Below, in pieces: positions 33,183 to 41,609 of a DNA stretch of 43,503 nucleotides. Below the pieces are notes generated by a model. The model ran no database searches. It saw nothing but the letters and a program-made list of their open reading frames with translations, and was not told the DNA's origin. Origin of the DNA: HGM04593 sp045636545 (GTDB lineage: Bacteria; Bacteroidota; Bacteroidia; Bacteroidales; Bacteroidaceae); contig JAZTXR010000016.1 of NCBI GenBank assembly GCA_045636545.1, positions 1 through 43,503 on the forward strand. Reading direction: 5' to 3'. Positions within the stretch are counted from its first letter, which is position 1. Each line of letters begins with the position of its first letter. Position numbers and translations under genes: made by a program.

Positions 33183-34613
33183 ATGACCGACAATTCCCAT
33201 TCACAGATACAACAGCAGCAACAGGCTCTCACCCAAACCTTGTCGCCGCAGCAGCTGCTTGCAGTGCAACTGCTGGAGATGACCACGCTCGAGATTGAGG
33301 AGAGGGTGCGTGGCGAGGTTATGGATAACCCCGCCCTTGATGCCGTTGATGTGGCCGATGCCGATGAGACTCAGGCCGGTGGTGACGAGGAGGCAGTCGA
33401 TATCTATACTGCCGATGCTGACGATGACTACAGCGGCAACGATGATATCCCTGTAGCCGCGGGCGGCTTTGTGCCTTCTATGGTATATGGCGATGTGGTC
33501 TCCTTTGGCGATACGTTGATGGAGCAGCTTGGTGCGCTGACGCTTCCGCCCGACGAGATGGCTATCGGTGAGTATATCATAGGCACACTCGACGAGGACG
33601 GTCTGCTGCGCAAACCGTTGTCCGAGATTGAGGACGAACTTCTTATATACAACAATATATGCACCAATGAGGGACAACTGCAGTCGGTGCTCAAGGCCAT
33701 ACAGTCCTTTGAACCGGCGGGCATTGCCGCGCGTGACTTGCGCGAATGTCTGTTGCTGCAGCTTGAACGTAATGCAGTGGGCGGGGAGTGCTCGCTCCAC
33801 AAAAGGATATTGACCGAGTGTTACGATGATTTTGCGGGCAAGCACTGGAGTGTAATACCCGAGAAACTGGGTGTTCCGGACGATGTGTGCCGCGAGGCCA
33901 TTGCCGATATTGTGAGGCTGAACCCCCGCCCGGGAGCATCGCTCACCGAGGGGATGGGTTTCAGTCGTCAGCAGGTGATGCCCGATTTTGTGCTTGATGT
34001 TGTCGATGACAAGGTTTATGTATCGCTCAACAACACGCATGTGCCGTCATTGCGTGTGAACGGCGATTTCATGCAGATGCTCGATGAACAGGCTGTGGGT
34101 AGCAGTGCAGAGCAGCGTGCGGCGGCTCTCTTCCTGAAACAGAAGATTGAGTCTGCAAGGAACTTCATCACTGCCGTGCAGCAGCGCGAGATGACAATGC
34201 TCTCCACAATGCGTGCCATAGCATCGTTGCAGAAAGAGTATTTCCTTGCCGGGGGCGATGAGGCTCTGCTCAAGCCCATGATATTGGAGGATGTTGCAAA
34301 GCTGACAGGTTATGATATCTCCACCACTTCGCGCGTGTGCAACAGCAAGTATGTGCAGACACCGTGGAGTGTCACCCCTTTGAAATACTACTTCAGTGAC
34401 GGTGTGGCAATGGCCGACGGGACAACCCAGTCGGTCTATGAGCTGTTCCGCGTTTTGCGGGAGCTTGTGGATGGTGAGGACAAATCCTCTCCGCTTACGG
34501 ATCAGGCCCTGCAGGAGATGCTTGCAGCCCAGGGGTATAACATAGCCCGCCGCACGGTGGCAAAGTACCGCGAACAACTGAACATCCCTGTTGCCCGTCT
34601 GCGCAGGGAGTAG
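33183..34613 (+). CDS. rpoN: RNA polymerase sigma-54 factor
   Basis: 476 residues. Sigma-54 directs transcription from -24/-12 promoters and needs an enhancer-binding ATPase. Region I is the glutamine- and leucine-rich start (QIQQQQQALTQTLSPQQLLAVQLLEM); region II is strongly acidic (about 50-95). The core-binding region follows and the DNA-binding part ends with the RpoN box ARRTVAKYREQLNIP near residue 458. The ATG after the nucleoside kinase stop is preferred to an upstream TTG. No enhancer-binding protein lies in this window. Confidence 0.95.
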   Translation: MTDNSHSQIQQQQQALTQTLSPQQLLAVQLLEMTTLEIEERVRGEVMDNPALDAVDVADADETQAGGDEEAVDIYTADADDDYSGNDDIPVAAGGFVPSMVYGDVVSFGDTLMEQLGALTLPPDEMAIGEYIIGTLDEDGLLRKPLSEIEDELLIYNNICTNEGQLQSVLKAIQSFEPAGIAARDLRECLLLQLERNAVGGECSLHKRILTECYDDFAGKHWSVIPEKLGVPDDVCREAIADIVRLNPRPGASLTEGMGFSRQQVMPDFVLDVVDDKVYVSLNNTHVPSLRVNGDFMQMLDEQAVGSSAEQRAAALFLKQKIESARNFITAVQQREMTMLSTMRAIASLQKEYFLAGGDEALLKPMILEDVAKLTGYDISTTSRVCNSKYVQTPWSVTPLKYYFSDGVAMADGTTQSVYELFRVLRELVDGEDKSSPLTDQALQEMLAAQGYNIARRTVAKYREQLNIPVARLRRE

Positions 34614-34633
34614 CCGAATAAAAATATATTATC

Positions 34634-35488
34634 ATGAAACGCTGTATTACATTTGTCTTCCTGCTCTTTGCAGTTCTGATGCAACCGCTCGCACAGAGCA
34701 ATGAATATCCTTGTATCCTGGAGTGTGAGATGCAGAGCGAGATACTTGGTTGTACAAAGAAGTATTGTGTATATATGCCCCAAAGCTATGCCTGTGGAGA
34801 CAGGGAATTCCCAGTTCTCTACCTGCTTCATGGCTTGACCGACACATACACCGCATGGCGTGACAAGGGGCGGGTCCTGGATATTGCAGCAGAACTTATG
34901 GCTGCCGGCAAGGCGCAGGAAATGGTGATTGTAATGCCCGATGCTGGTACCACATACGACGGGTATTTCAACAGCGAGGTATGGCGTTATGAGGACTTCT
35001 TTTTTCAGGAATTCATTCCGTATGTCGAGAATAGCTGTCGTGTGATTCCCGACAAGCAGCATAGGGCAATAGCCGGCCTCTCGATGGGTGGTGGCGGAAC
35101 GACATGGTATGCAATCAATCACAGCAGCATGTTCTCAAGTGCCTATGCCATGAGCGCACTCATGGGGCTGGTCAATGGCAGTTGGATAACCAGGGACCCG
35201 GATGCACGTCGCAGGGTGTTCATGGAGAGTGCCGTGGCAAGCAACAATATTACAGCTGTTGAAAATGCTACAAAAGAGCAGTGTACCAAAATAGCTTCCG
35301 TGCGTTGGTTCATTGATGTAGGTGATGATGACTTCCTTTTCGACAACAATATGGATTTCATAAAGGCAATGCGCTCAAAACGTATTCCCTACCAATTGCG
35401 TGTGCGCGACGGAGGGCACACATGGCAATATTGGCAGGAGGCGCTCCGCATTGCACTGCCGTTCGTTTCCGAAAGTTTTGGTAAATGA
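34634..35488 (+). CDS. secreted esterase of the feruloyl/acetyl-xylan (Fes, CE1-like) type
   Basis: 284 residues with a signal peptide (MKRCITFVFLLFAVLMQPLA). Alpha/beta-hydrolase features: oxyanion stretch YLLHGLTDTYTAW near 62, nucleophile in GLSMGGGG (Ser about 155), an acid in WFIDVGDDDFLF (about 230) and histidine in RDGGHTWQYW (about 262). This resembles esterase D-like enzymes that release phenolic or acyl groups from polysaccharides, acting in the periplasm. It follows rpoN by 20 bp. Real substrate unknown; no glycan-use locus surrounds it. Confidence 0.82.
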   Translation: MKRCITFVFLLFAVLMQPLAQSNEYPCILECEMQSEILGCTKKYCVYMPQSYACGDREFPVLYLLHGLTDTYTAWRDKGRVLDIAAELMAAGKAQEMVIVMPDAGTTYDGYFNSEVWRYEDFFFQEFIPYVENSCRVIPDKQHRAIAGLSMGGGGTTWYAINHSSMFSSAYAMSALMGLVNGSWITRDPDARRRVFMESAVASNNITAVENATKEQCTKIASVRWFIDVGDDDFLFDNNMDFIKAMRSKRIPYQLRVRDGGHTWQYWQEALRIALPFVSESFGK

Positions 35489-35507
35489 AATGCTTTTCTT
35501 TATAATA

Positions 35508-35538
35508 TTTGCAGTTTGCAAAAATAACTGTAAATTTG
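35508..35538 (+). promoter_or_regulatory. promoter of fbp
   Basis: TTTG (35508-35511) and TAAATTTG (35531-35538), 19 bp apart, a good match to the Bacteroidetes consensus; 57 bp to the start codon. Confidence 0.6.
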
Positions 35539-35595
35539 CGGTAATAAGCGCGTGGTGGGCACTTGTCCTTTATGCGTTGAAAACATTATGTAATT

Positions 35596-37587
35596 ATGGC
35601 AAAGCAGCACATAACAATTGAAGAGGTGAAGGAAGACCTTCGCTATCTGCGCCTGCTGGCACGTGATTTCCCCACAGTGTCGAGCGTGACAACAGAAATA
35701 ATAAATCTTGAGGCAATACTGCACCTGCCCAAGCCGACCGAGCACTTCCTTGCCGATGTGCACGGTGAGCACGAGGCATTCCAGCATATTCTGCGCAACG
35801 CATCGGGAAATATCAAACGGAAAGTGAATGACCTTTTCGGTGACTCCATCACATCCGAGGAGAAGAAGGACCTGTGTACACTTATATATTATCCCGAGGA
35901 GAAACTGAAACTTGTCCGGCAGTCCGATGTTGACCTTGATGAATACTATGCAACCTCACTGGACCGCCTTATTGTGGTGTGCCGCAACGTTTCGTCGAAA
36001 TATACCCGTTCAAAGGTGCGCAAGAGCCTCCCCGAGGAGTATGTATATATCATCGAGGAGCTTCTGCACGAGAGCGATGACTACCAGAACAAGGAAGCAT
36101 ATCTGAAAGTCATTGTCGATACCATCATTGGCACCGGCCGTGCGGGTCATTTCATAACGGCTCTCTGCTACCTTATACAAAGGCTCATTGTAGACCGCCT
36201 GCATATCCTTGGCGATATATTTGACCGTGGCCCCGGTGCGCACCACATTATGGATGCATTGTGCGATTACCACCATCTGGATATCACTTGGGGTAACCAC
36301 GATGTGCTGTGGATGGGTGCTGCTGCGGGAAATACCTGTTGTATCGCAAGCGTGCTGCGCCTCTCCTTGCGCGATGCCAACACAACGACCCTTGAAGATG
36401 GTTATGCCATAAATATGGTTCCACTTGCCACATTCGCAATGGAGCAGTATGCCGATGACCCCTGTACAATATACCAGCCTCGTGTCGATGAGGAGCGTAC
36501 CAATTTCAACGAGAAGGATGTCCGCCTCATTGCCCAGATGCACAAGGCAATCTCTGTAATAGAGTTCAAACTGTCGGGGCAGATAGCCATGAAGCATCCC
36601 GAGTGGAACATGATGGACCGTTGCCTTATGGAGTTCATTGACAAGGAACGCGGCATAATAACCATCGACGGCAAGGAGTATGAGCTTGGTGACAAGCTGT
36701 GGCCTACACTTGACCCCGAAAATCCGTATGCCCTCACTCCCGAGGAACAGGATGTGATTGACCGTCTGCGCCATTCGTTCATGCGTAGCGAGCGCTTGCA
36801 GAACCATGTGAACTGCCTGCTCATGCGTGGTGGTATGTTTGTGATATATAACTCGAACCTTATGTTCCATGCAGCGGTGCCTATCAATGAGGACGGCACA
36901 ATGCGCGAAGTTGTCTTTGACGGTGTTCCGGTGAAAGGCAAGGAACTTATGAAGAAGGTTGAGCGCATGGCACGCACCGCATTCGACAACGATGTCGATG
37001 AGGCTACGCGCGAAAAGTATGCCGACTTCTTCTGGTACCTGTGGTGCGGCCCCGAATCTCCTCTCTTCGGTAAGGCGAAAATGGCTACATTCGAACGCTA
37101 TCTGCTCGATGACAAGGAGGTGCAGAAAGAACCAAAGGGGTGGTACTACATCCTGCGCGACAATGCCGAGGTGTGCGACTACATACTTGATGAGTTCGGC
37201 GTGAAGGGCAACCACCGCCACATTATCAACGGTCACGTTCCCGTGCGTGTGTTCAAGGGCGAGACACCGATAAAGGCCGATGGCCGCCTGATGGTCATTG
37301 ACGGCGGTTTCTCAAAGATATACCATAACCGCACCGGTATCGCGGGCTATACACTGGTTTATCACAGCCGAGGCTTTGAACTGGTGCAGTTGACCCCGTT
37401 CACATCTACCGAGGAGGCTATTCTCAACGGAACCGACATTGCCGGCACAATAAACATCGTTGAGATTGTTGGTGAGCGCGAGAAGGTGCGCGATACCGAC
37501 ATAGGCCGTGGCATTATGGTGAAGATTGCCGACCTTGAGCGTCTGCTCTATGCCTACCGCAAGGGTGTGATAAAGGAAAGACCTTGA
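35596..37587 (+). CDS. fbp: fructose-1,6-bisphosphatase, class III
   Basis: 663 residues. It hydrolyses fructose 1,6-bisphosphate to fructose 6-phosphate, the committed step of gluconeogenesis. The class III enzymes have a calcineurin-like metallophosphatase core: FLADVHGEHEAF near residue 51, LHILGDIFDRGPGA near 205, WGNHDVLWMGAA near 234 and later histidines in INGHVPVRVFKGE. Length is typical of the Firmicutes and Bacteroidetes type. The gene stands alone with its own promoter and is followed by a large repeat-filled gap. Confidence 0.94.
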   Translation: MAKQHITIEEVKEDLRYLRLLARDFPTVSSVTTEIINLEAILHLPKPTEHFLADVHGEHEAFQHILRNASGNIKRKVNDLFGDSITSEEKKDLCTLIYYPEEKLKLVRQSDVDLDEYYATSLDRLIVVCRNVSSKYTRSKVRKSLPEEYVYIIEELLHESDDYQNKEAYLKVIVDTIIGTGRAGHFITALCYLIQRLIVDRLHILGDIFDRGPGAHHIMDALCDYHHLDITWGNHDVLWMGAAAGNTCCIASVLRLSLRDANTTTLEDGYAINMVPLATFAMEQYADDPCTIYQPRVDEERTNFNEKDVRLIAQMHKAISVIEFKLSGQIAMKHPEWNMMDRCLMEFIDKERGIITIDGKEYELGDKLWPTLDPENPYALTPEEQDVIDRLRHSFMRSERLQNHVNCLLMRGGMFVIYNSNLMFHAAVPINEDGTMREVVFDGVPVKGKELMKKVERMARTAFDNDVDEATREKYADFFWYLWCGPESPLFGKAKMATFERYLLDDKEVQKEPKGWYYILRDNAEVCDYILDEFGVKGNHRHIINGHVPVRVFKGETPIKADGRLMVIDGGFSKIYHNRTGIAGYTLVYHSRGFELVQLTPFTSTEEAILNGTDIAGTINIVEIVGEREKVRDTDIGRGIMVKIADLERLLYAYRKGVIKERP

Positions 37588-37607
37588 TGGGAGGTGAAAG
37601 CGGAGAG

Positions 37608-37703
37608 GTAGGGGCAAACCGATGTGTTTGCCCATGAGCCGCGAATGGGAAACCGCGGAAACAACTGCCAATGTGTTGGGCAGACACGCCGGTCTGCCCC
37701 TAC
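37608..37703. repeat. inverted repeat pair GTAGGGGCA...TGCCCCTAC
   Basis: Arms of 26 bp at 37608-37633 and 37678-37703 match at 22 positions. The arms themselves contain smaller palindromes (GGGCAAAC/GTTTGCCC and GGGCAGAC/GTCTGCCC). A REP-like unit common in Bacteroidales is likely. Confidence 0.7.
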
Positions 37704-37725
37704 GGGCAGATGCCGAGCGAGAGCA

Positions 37726-37755
37726 GGTTCAAGCGTGCGAAGTGCGGTTAAAGGT
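37726..37755. repeat. dispersed 31-bp repeat, copy 3 (inverted)
   Basis: The reverse complement of the 27806 and 27898 copies; similarity extends to about 37713-37773, covering CTTACTCGCAG on one side and CTGCTCTCG.TCGGCAT on the other. Confidence 0.7.
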
Positions 37756-37799
37756 GATGACTGCGAGTAAGTGGGGCTGTAATGATGTATCCTGTAATT

Positions 37800-37842
37800 G
37801 TCCCTCTGTTTTAGGGGGACGAGAAATTACGTGAGTAATTTC
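37800..37842. repeat. two adjacent small hairpins
   Basis: GTCCCTC/GGGGGAC (37800-37820) and GAAATTAC-GTGA-GTAATTTC (37823-37842). Packed next to each other in the repeat nest. Confidence 0.6.
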
Positions 37843-37882
37843 GGAGGGGGTGCTCAAACCGCGTAATTACAAATAGATTATA

Positions 37883-38139
37883 AGAAGCTGTTTGAAATTA
37901 TATCGCCAAGTTTTTTATAGAGCAAGAATAGGATGTTTGTTTATTTTTTAAGGGCGCAAAGTGCCGGTTAAGCGAGTGCAAAGGAAATTCATTTACTTTG
38001 CCGAGCGCAAGGCAGTTGGACGTAGTCACAGCGGGCTATGTAACCGCAAAAAGAAAGAAACAGACATTCTTGAACATAAAAAACGGCGAAACTATCAGCT
38101 TCTATAAGAAAATATTTTTTAGAAATTCAAACAACTTCT
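37883..38139. mobile_element. 257-bp foldback MITE-like element
   Basis: Terminal inverted repeats AGAAGCTGTTTGAAATT and AAATTCAAACAACTTCT match at 15 of 17 positions. Pairing continues inside: CAAGAATAGGATGTTTGTTTA on the left faces a right-hand sequence that reads CAAGAATGTCTGTTTCTT in reverse. The centre is GC-richer and unpaired. No transposase, so it would depend on one elsewhere. Duplicated target not clear (flanks TTAT and AATA). Confidence 0.65.
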
Positions 38140-38155
38140 AATAAAACAAAAATAT

Positions 38156-38662
38156 ATGAAAGCAATAGTAAGTGTGATAATGGGCAGCACATCCGACCTG
38201 CCAGTGATGAAAAAAGCGACAGATTTTCTCAATGAGATGCAAGTGCCTTTCGAGGTAAACGCCCTTTCGGCCCACCGTACCCCCGAGGCTGTAGAGGCCT
38301 TTTCAAAGGGTGCAAAGGAGCGCGGTGTCAAGATAATAATTGCAGCTGCTGGCATGGCGGCCCATCTCCCCGGTGTCATCGCTGCAAGCACCACCTTGCC
38401 GGTGATTGGTGTGCCCATCAACAGCACGCTCGACGGTATGGATGCACTGCTTGCAATCGTTCAGATGCCTCCGGGTATTCCTGTTGCTACAGTGGGCGTG
38501 AACGCATCACTCAACGCAGCAATCCTTGCTGTTGAGATGCTTTCGCTTGCCGATGAACAGCTTGCCGGTCGCCTGGCCGATTACAAGAGAAATCTCTGCA
38601 AGAAGATTGAGAAGGCAAACGAGGAGCTTAAAGAGCTCAAATATGAATACAAGACAAACTGA
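38156..38662 (+). CDS. purE: N5-carboxyaminoimidazole ribonucleotide mutase
   Basis: 168 residues. PurE class I moves the carboxyl group of N5-CAIR to make CAIR, a step of purine synthesis. Phosphate-loop motif MGSTSDLPVM (about 8-17), NALSAHRTPE around 41-50 with the catalytic histidine, and AAGMAAHLPGVIAA and GVPINSTLDGMDALLAIVQMP are all typical. Length is normal. The gene overlaps or nearly abuts ispG, so the two are probably one operon. Confidence 0.95.
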   Translation: MKAIVSVIMGSTSDLPVMKKATDFLNEMQVPFEVNALSAHRTPEAVEAFSKGAKERGVKIIIAAAGMAAHLPGVIAASTTLPVIGVPINSTLDGMDALLAIVQMPPGIPVATVGVNASLNAAILAVEMLSLADEQLAGRLADYKRNLCKKIEKANEELKELKYEYKTN

Positions 38663-38663
38663 T

Positions 38664-40379
38664 ATGGAGCTTTTCAATTATAACCGTCGCGCAACCGTTG
38701 AGGTTACTGTGGGCAATGTGGTTATAGGCGGCAGCCGGCCCGTGCGTGTGCAGTCGATGACCAACACAAGCACAATGGATACCGAGGGCAGTGTGGAGCA
38801 GACACTGCGCATTGTCGGGCGTGGTGGCGAATTGGTACGTCTCACCACGCAGGGCAACCGCGAGGCGGTGAATCTTGGCAATATAAAGGCGCAGTTGCTT
38901 GCGCGAGGCTGTAATGTGCCGCTCGTTGCCGATGTGCATTTCAATGCGGCGGTGGCCGACACGGCTGCGCGTTACGCCGACAAGGTGCGCGTGAATCCGG
39001 GCAACTATGTCGACACGGCACGTACATTCAAGCATATTGACTACACTGATGCCGAGTATGCCGAGGAACTGAAACGCCTGCGTGAGCGCTTTGTGGCTTT
39101 CCTTGATATCTGCAAGGCCGAGGGCAAGGCTGTGCGTGTAGGCGTGAACCACGGCTCGCTAAGCGACCGCATCATGAGTCGTTATGGCGATACACCGTCG
39201 GGTGTGGTAGAGTCGTGCATGGAGTTCCTGCGCATCTGCCGTGACGAGAATTTCACCAATGTCGTCGTTTCAATAAAGACCAGCAATACCTCTATGATGG
39301 TGACAACAGTGCGCCGCCTTGTGCGTGTGATGGCCGAGGAGGGTATATCGTATCCCCTGCACCTTGGTGTTACTGAGGCCGGTGATGCCGAGGACGGGCG
39401 CATAAAGAGCGCGGTGGGAATTGGCGCACTGCTTGCCGACGGCATTGGAGATACCCTGCGTGTGTCGCTTGCCGAGGCTCCCGAGAACGAGATTCCGGTG
39501 GCAAAGGAACTTGCCGATTATGTTGCCTGTCGTGCGGGGCATGCGCCCATTGAGGCTGTTGTTGCACCATCGTTCAACTATGAGGAACCTGTGCGCCGTG
39601 CCACAAAGGAGTGGGGTGTTATTGGCGGAAACAATGTGCCTGTAGTCTTTGGCGGTGAGGTCGCCGATGCAGACATTGCTCCCGATTTTGATACGACAGA
39701 CATAAATGTGGTCACTGTGGAGGGTGCCGAATGCGGTTCTTTTGTGGCTCTTGAATATAAGGAACTTACTCCTGAGAATATAGCAAAACTAAAGTCGCTT
39801 GATGATATAGCCATTATAGCTTCGTCAACTCATGCGAACCCGGTCGGGGAACTGCGTGCGTTTGTGCACAAGTTGATGGTCGAGGGCATTGATGCTCCTG
39901 TAATCATCCGTAGGGTATACGATGAGCCGTCGGTCGAGACACTCCGCATAAAGGCGGCTGCCGATTTGGGTGTTCTGCTCATTGATGGTCTTGTAGACGG
40001 CTTGTGGCTCGAGAATCCGTCAAGCAGTGCTGAGGAGTTGAATTCCATCATGTTTGGTATTCTGCAGGCTACCCGCGCCCGCATAAGCAAGACCGAATAT
40101 ATAGCCTGTCCGGGCTGTGGCCGCACAATGTATGATCTGCAGGGAACCCTGGCGCGCATCAAGGCTGCTACTGCCCATCTTAAAGGTCTGAAGATTGGCG
40201 TAATGGGCTGTATCGTGAACGGCCCCGGTGAGATGGCCGATGCCGACTATGGCTACGTTGGCGCAGCCCGTGGAAAGGTGTCGCTCTACCGCCGCAAGGA
40301 GTGTGTAGAGAAGAATATCCCCGAGGAAGAGGCCATAGAACGCCTCCTGCAGCTGATTGACAGTGACAGAAATAAATGA
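38664..40379 (+). CDS. ispG: 4-hydroxy-3-methylbut-2-en-1-yl diphosphate synthase
   Basis: 571 residues from MELFNYNRRATVEV, two bases after purE; an ATG 21 bp earlier (38643) is also possible. IspG reduces methylerythritol cyclodiphosphate, the sixth step of the MEP pathway, with a [4Fe-4S] cluster. The TIM barrel begins with VRVQSMTNTSTMDTE and continues VPLVADVHFNAAVA; an inserted domain (about 260-420) makes the long form of Bacteroidetes and plants. The C-terminal cluster domain has CPGCGRTMYDLQ and MGCIVNGPGEMADADYG, providing the cysteine ligands. dxs of the same pathway is at 22 kb. Confidence 0.95.
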   Translation: MELFNYNRRATVEVTVGNVVIGGSRPVRVQSMTNTSTMDTEGSVEQTLRIVGRGGELVRLTTQGNREAVNLGNIKAQLLARGCNVPLVADVHFNAAVADTAARYADKVRVNPGNYVDTARTFKHIDYTDAEYAEELKRLRERFVAFLDICKAEGKAVRVGVNHGSLSDRIMSRYGDTPSGVVESCMEFLRICRDENFTNVVVSIKTSNTSMMVTTVRRLVRVMAEEGISYPLHLGVTEAGDAEDGRIKSAVGIGALLADGIGDTLRVSLAEAPENEIPVAKELADYVACRAGHAPIEAVVAPSFNYEEPVRRATKEWGVIGGNNVPVVFGGEVADADIAPDFDTTDINVVTVEGAECGSFVALEYKELTPENIAKLKSLDDIAIIASSTHANPVGELRAFVHKLMVEGIDAPVIIRRVYDEPSVETLRIKAAADLGVLLIDGLVDGLWLENPSSSAEELNSIMFGILQATRARISKTEYIACPGCGRTMYDLQGTLARIKAATAHLKGLKIGVMGCIVNGPGEMADADYGYVGAARGKVSLYRRKECVEKNIPEEEAIERLLQLIDSDRNK

Positions 40380-40386
40380 TTGGTAC

Positions 40387-40422
40387 ATAGAACGAGGAGC
40401 GCCGCGGCGCTCCTCGTTCTAT
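40387..40422. terminator. 36-base perfect palindrome between convergent genes
   Basis: An uninterrupted 18-bp arm pair centred on 40404/40405, with the core GAGCGCCGCGGCGCTC. It begins eight bases after the ispG stop and serves as a bidirectional terminator for ispG and the hypothetical gene, although it has no long T-tract. Confidence 0.7.
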
Positions 40423-40430
40423 ACATGGTG

Positions 40431-40811
40431 TCAGCCAATGTCTCTCCAGTCGTAGGTTATCTGCGAACATATCTCCCAGACAACCTCCTGGGGGCTGCCG
40501 GCGAGGCGCAACAGACCATCGATGGCCTGCATTTTAAGATGGTGCCTCAAGCCGTTAGAGGCTCTTATGTTGTTGTCCCACATCACATGGTCGAACACCT
40601 CCATATAGGCATCCATTGCCTCGCTGTCGCAGTGCAGCTCCTCGCATAAAGCGCCAAGTGCCAGCCACTCATGGTAGCGCCTGGCGCCGCCAATGTCAAG
40701 GATGAAATTGCGGTGCGCCTCAATGACGGCATCGGCATAACGCCTCTCAATTCTCAACTCGCCTGCTGCAGAACAGCCAGCCACCCACTCAAAACAAGGA
40801 AACTTTTCCAT
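40431..40811 (-). CDS. hypothetical protein, helical, 126 residues
   Basis: Starts MEKFPCFEWVAGC; an alternative TTG start two codons earlier gives the same protein. Predicted largely helical, with aromatic and acidic residues (RRYHEWLALGALCEELHC, AMDAYMEVFDHVMWDN) suggestive of a small tetratricopeptide-like or helical-repeat fold. No signal peptide, membrane segment or catalytic motif. Codon and base composition are like the core genes, so it is probably genuine rather than a shadow. Not recognised. Confidence 0.55.
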   Translation of the reverse strand: MEKFPCFEWVAGCSAAGELRIERRYADAVIEAHRNFILDIGGARRYHEWLALGALCEELHCDSEAMDAYMEVFDHVMWDNNIRASNGLRHHLKMQAIDGLLRLAGSPQEVVWEICSQITYDWRDIG

Positions 40812-41029
40812 AGTCAAAACCGATTAAAGGTTAAACAGCAAGATACACTCCGCCCCTGCCGCGCACCGGCAATGACAGATTGTTACGGAAAGTCTCTTTA
40901 TACCACAGAGTGATGTCGTGTTGGCGAATGCCTGTTTGACGGTTTAATATCCCCGCCCGGTTTTTTAAATTTCAGCGAATCGTTTATGTAACAAAAAAGA
41001 AATATTTAATCTGCTTCTAAATGGTTGTA

Positions 41030-41124
41030 AATCAAATATTTCTCTTTGTTGGGTTGACTGGATTCGAACCAACGGCCACACGCCCCCCCAGACGCGCCGA
41101 ATTATTAGGCTGAGATATTTGATT
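41030..41124. repeat. inverted repeat enclosing the tRNA remnant
   Basis: AATCAAATATTTCTC (41030-41044) faces GAGATATTTGATT (41112-41124), with TTTGTTG and CAACAAA as a further inverted word on each side of the inner sequence. Confidence 0.5.
41050..41099 (-). pseudogene. tRNA-Pro 3' half, remnant
   Basis: The minus strand reads an anticodon-arm-like CGCGT...GCGTG with CT before a run of seven G (a GGG-type anticodon), then the T-arm GTTGG-TTCGAAT-CCAGT and acceptor 3' side CAACCCA. The matching 5' acceptor (TGGGTTG) and a D-arm are not found in the 100 bases upstream, so the gene is a fragment, not a working tRNA. tRNA 3' ends are common integration sites of mobile elements. Confidence 0.55.
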
Positions 41125-41512
41125 CTCAACAAATTATGCGTATTCTTTTTTATTGCGGTTTAATTCTTGGTTTAAACAGACTTCTTTACTGAGTGACGTT
41201 AGAAATATGTTAAACATCGCAAAAATACATATTATACTTGTAACGAGAAAGTGTAATTCAATTTTTATAAAGTTCACGCTATACAGTTTCTCTAATTAAC
41301 TCCGTCTCAAATCCTCTGACTGCCTTATAAATAGAAAGAGCTATAGTCCGGCCTTTAGAGAGGGGACATAGCAACTAAATATAAAACACAAAATTCATTT
41401 ATACCCGGTAAGATTCGGAAAGGGCGAAGAGCGTCCGTGTCTTATTGGAAGAATAGAAGATGTGCGAGTAATCTATGAGTCAAGCACCTTAGACGAAAGC
41501 ACTGAACTATTA

Positions 41513-41563
41513 AACCACCAAGCAACAGCCCCAAGAGACTGCGGCAAGGTGGTTCCTTTTTTT
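41513..41563 (+). terminator. orphan stem-loop with T7 tail
   Basis: AACCACC-aa-GC-aa-CAG pairs with CTG-cg-GC-aa-GGTGGTT around a ten-base loop, then CC and seven T. There is no plus-strand gene upstream within the window's AT-rich stretch; a TATACTTG box is at 41233-41240. It may end a short noncoding transcript. Confidence 0.45.
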
Positions 41564-41609
41564 CTTTATAATGATTACAATATTAAGAATTGTGCTGCTC
41601 CAAAATAAA

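Larger units (their letters stand above)
37588..38155. other. 568-bp gene-less repeat nest between fbp and purE
   Basis: No coding frame of any credible kind. It holds, in order, a 26-bp inverted-repeat pair, one copy of the dispersed 31-bp repeat, two small hairpins and a 257-bp foldback element, each listed separately. A plus-strand promoter for purE is expected here but no clear box was found. Confidence 0.7.
40812..41609. other. gene-less 800-bp boundary region
   Basis: No credible coding frame. Base composition drops to AT-rich from about 40970. It holds the tRNA remnant, flanking inverted repeats and a terminator-like stem listed separately. It marks the change from core genes to the AbiE/insertion-sequence region. 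Confidence 0.6.

Noticed and set aside
36010..37236. 408-residue frame antisense to fbp
   Set aside because: Shadow of the fbp gene, which has all catalytic motifs on the other strand.
38526..38642. 39-codon extension of ispG within purE
   Set aside because: IspG proteins begin at the LFNY..R motif; the extension is purE read in another frame.
41050..41099. functional tRNA-Pro gene
   Set aside because: The 5' acceptor strand and D-arm could not be found, and the anticodon loop would be one base too long.
41372..41608. 78-codon open frame before the abiEii 3' end
   Set aside because: No ATG or placed start, no recognised motif, and it runs through the hairpin with T7 tail; treated as noncoding.
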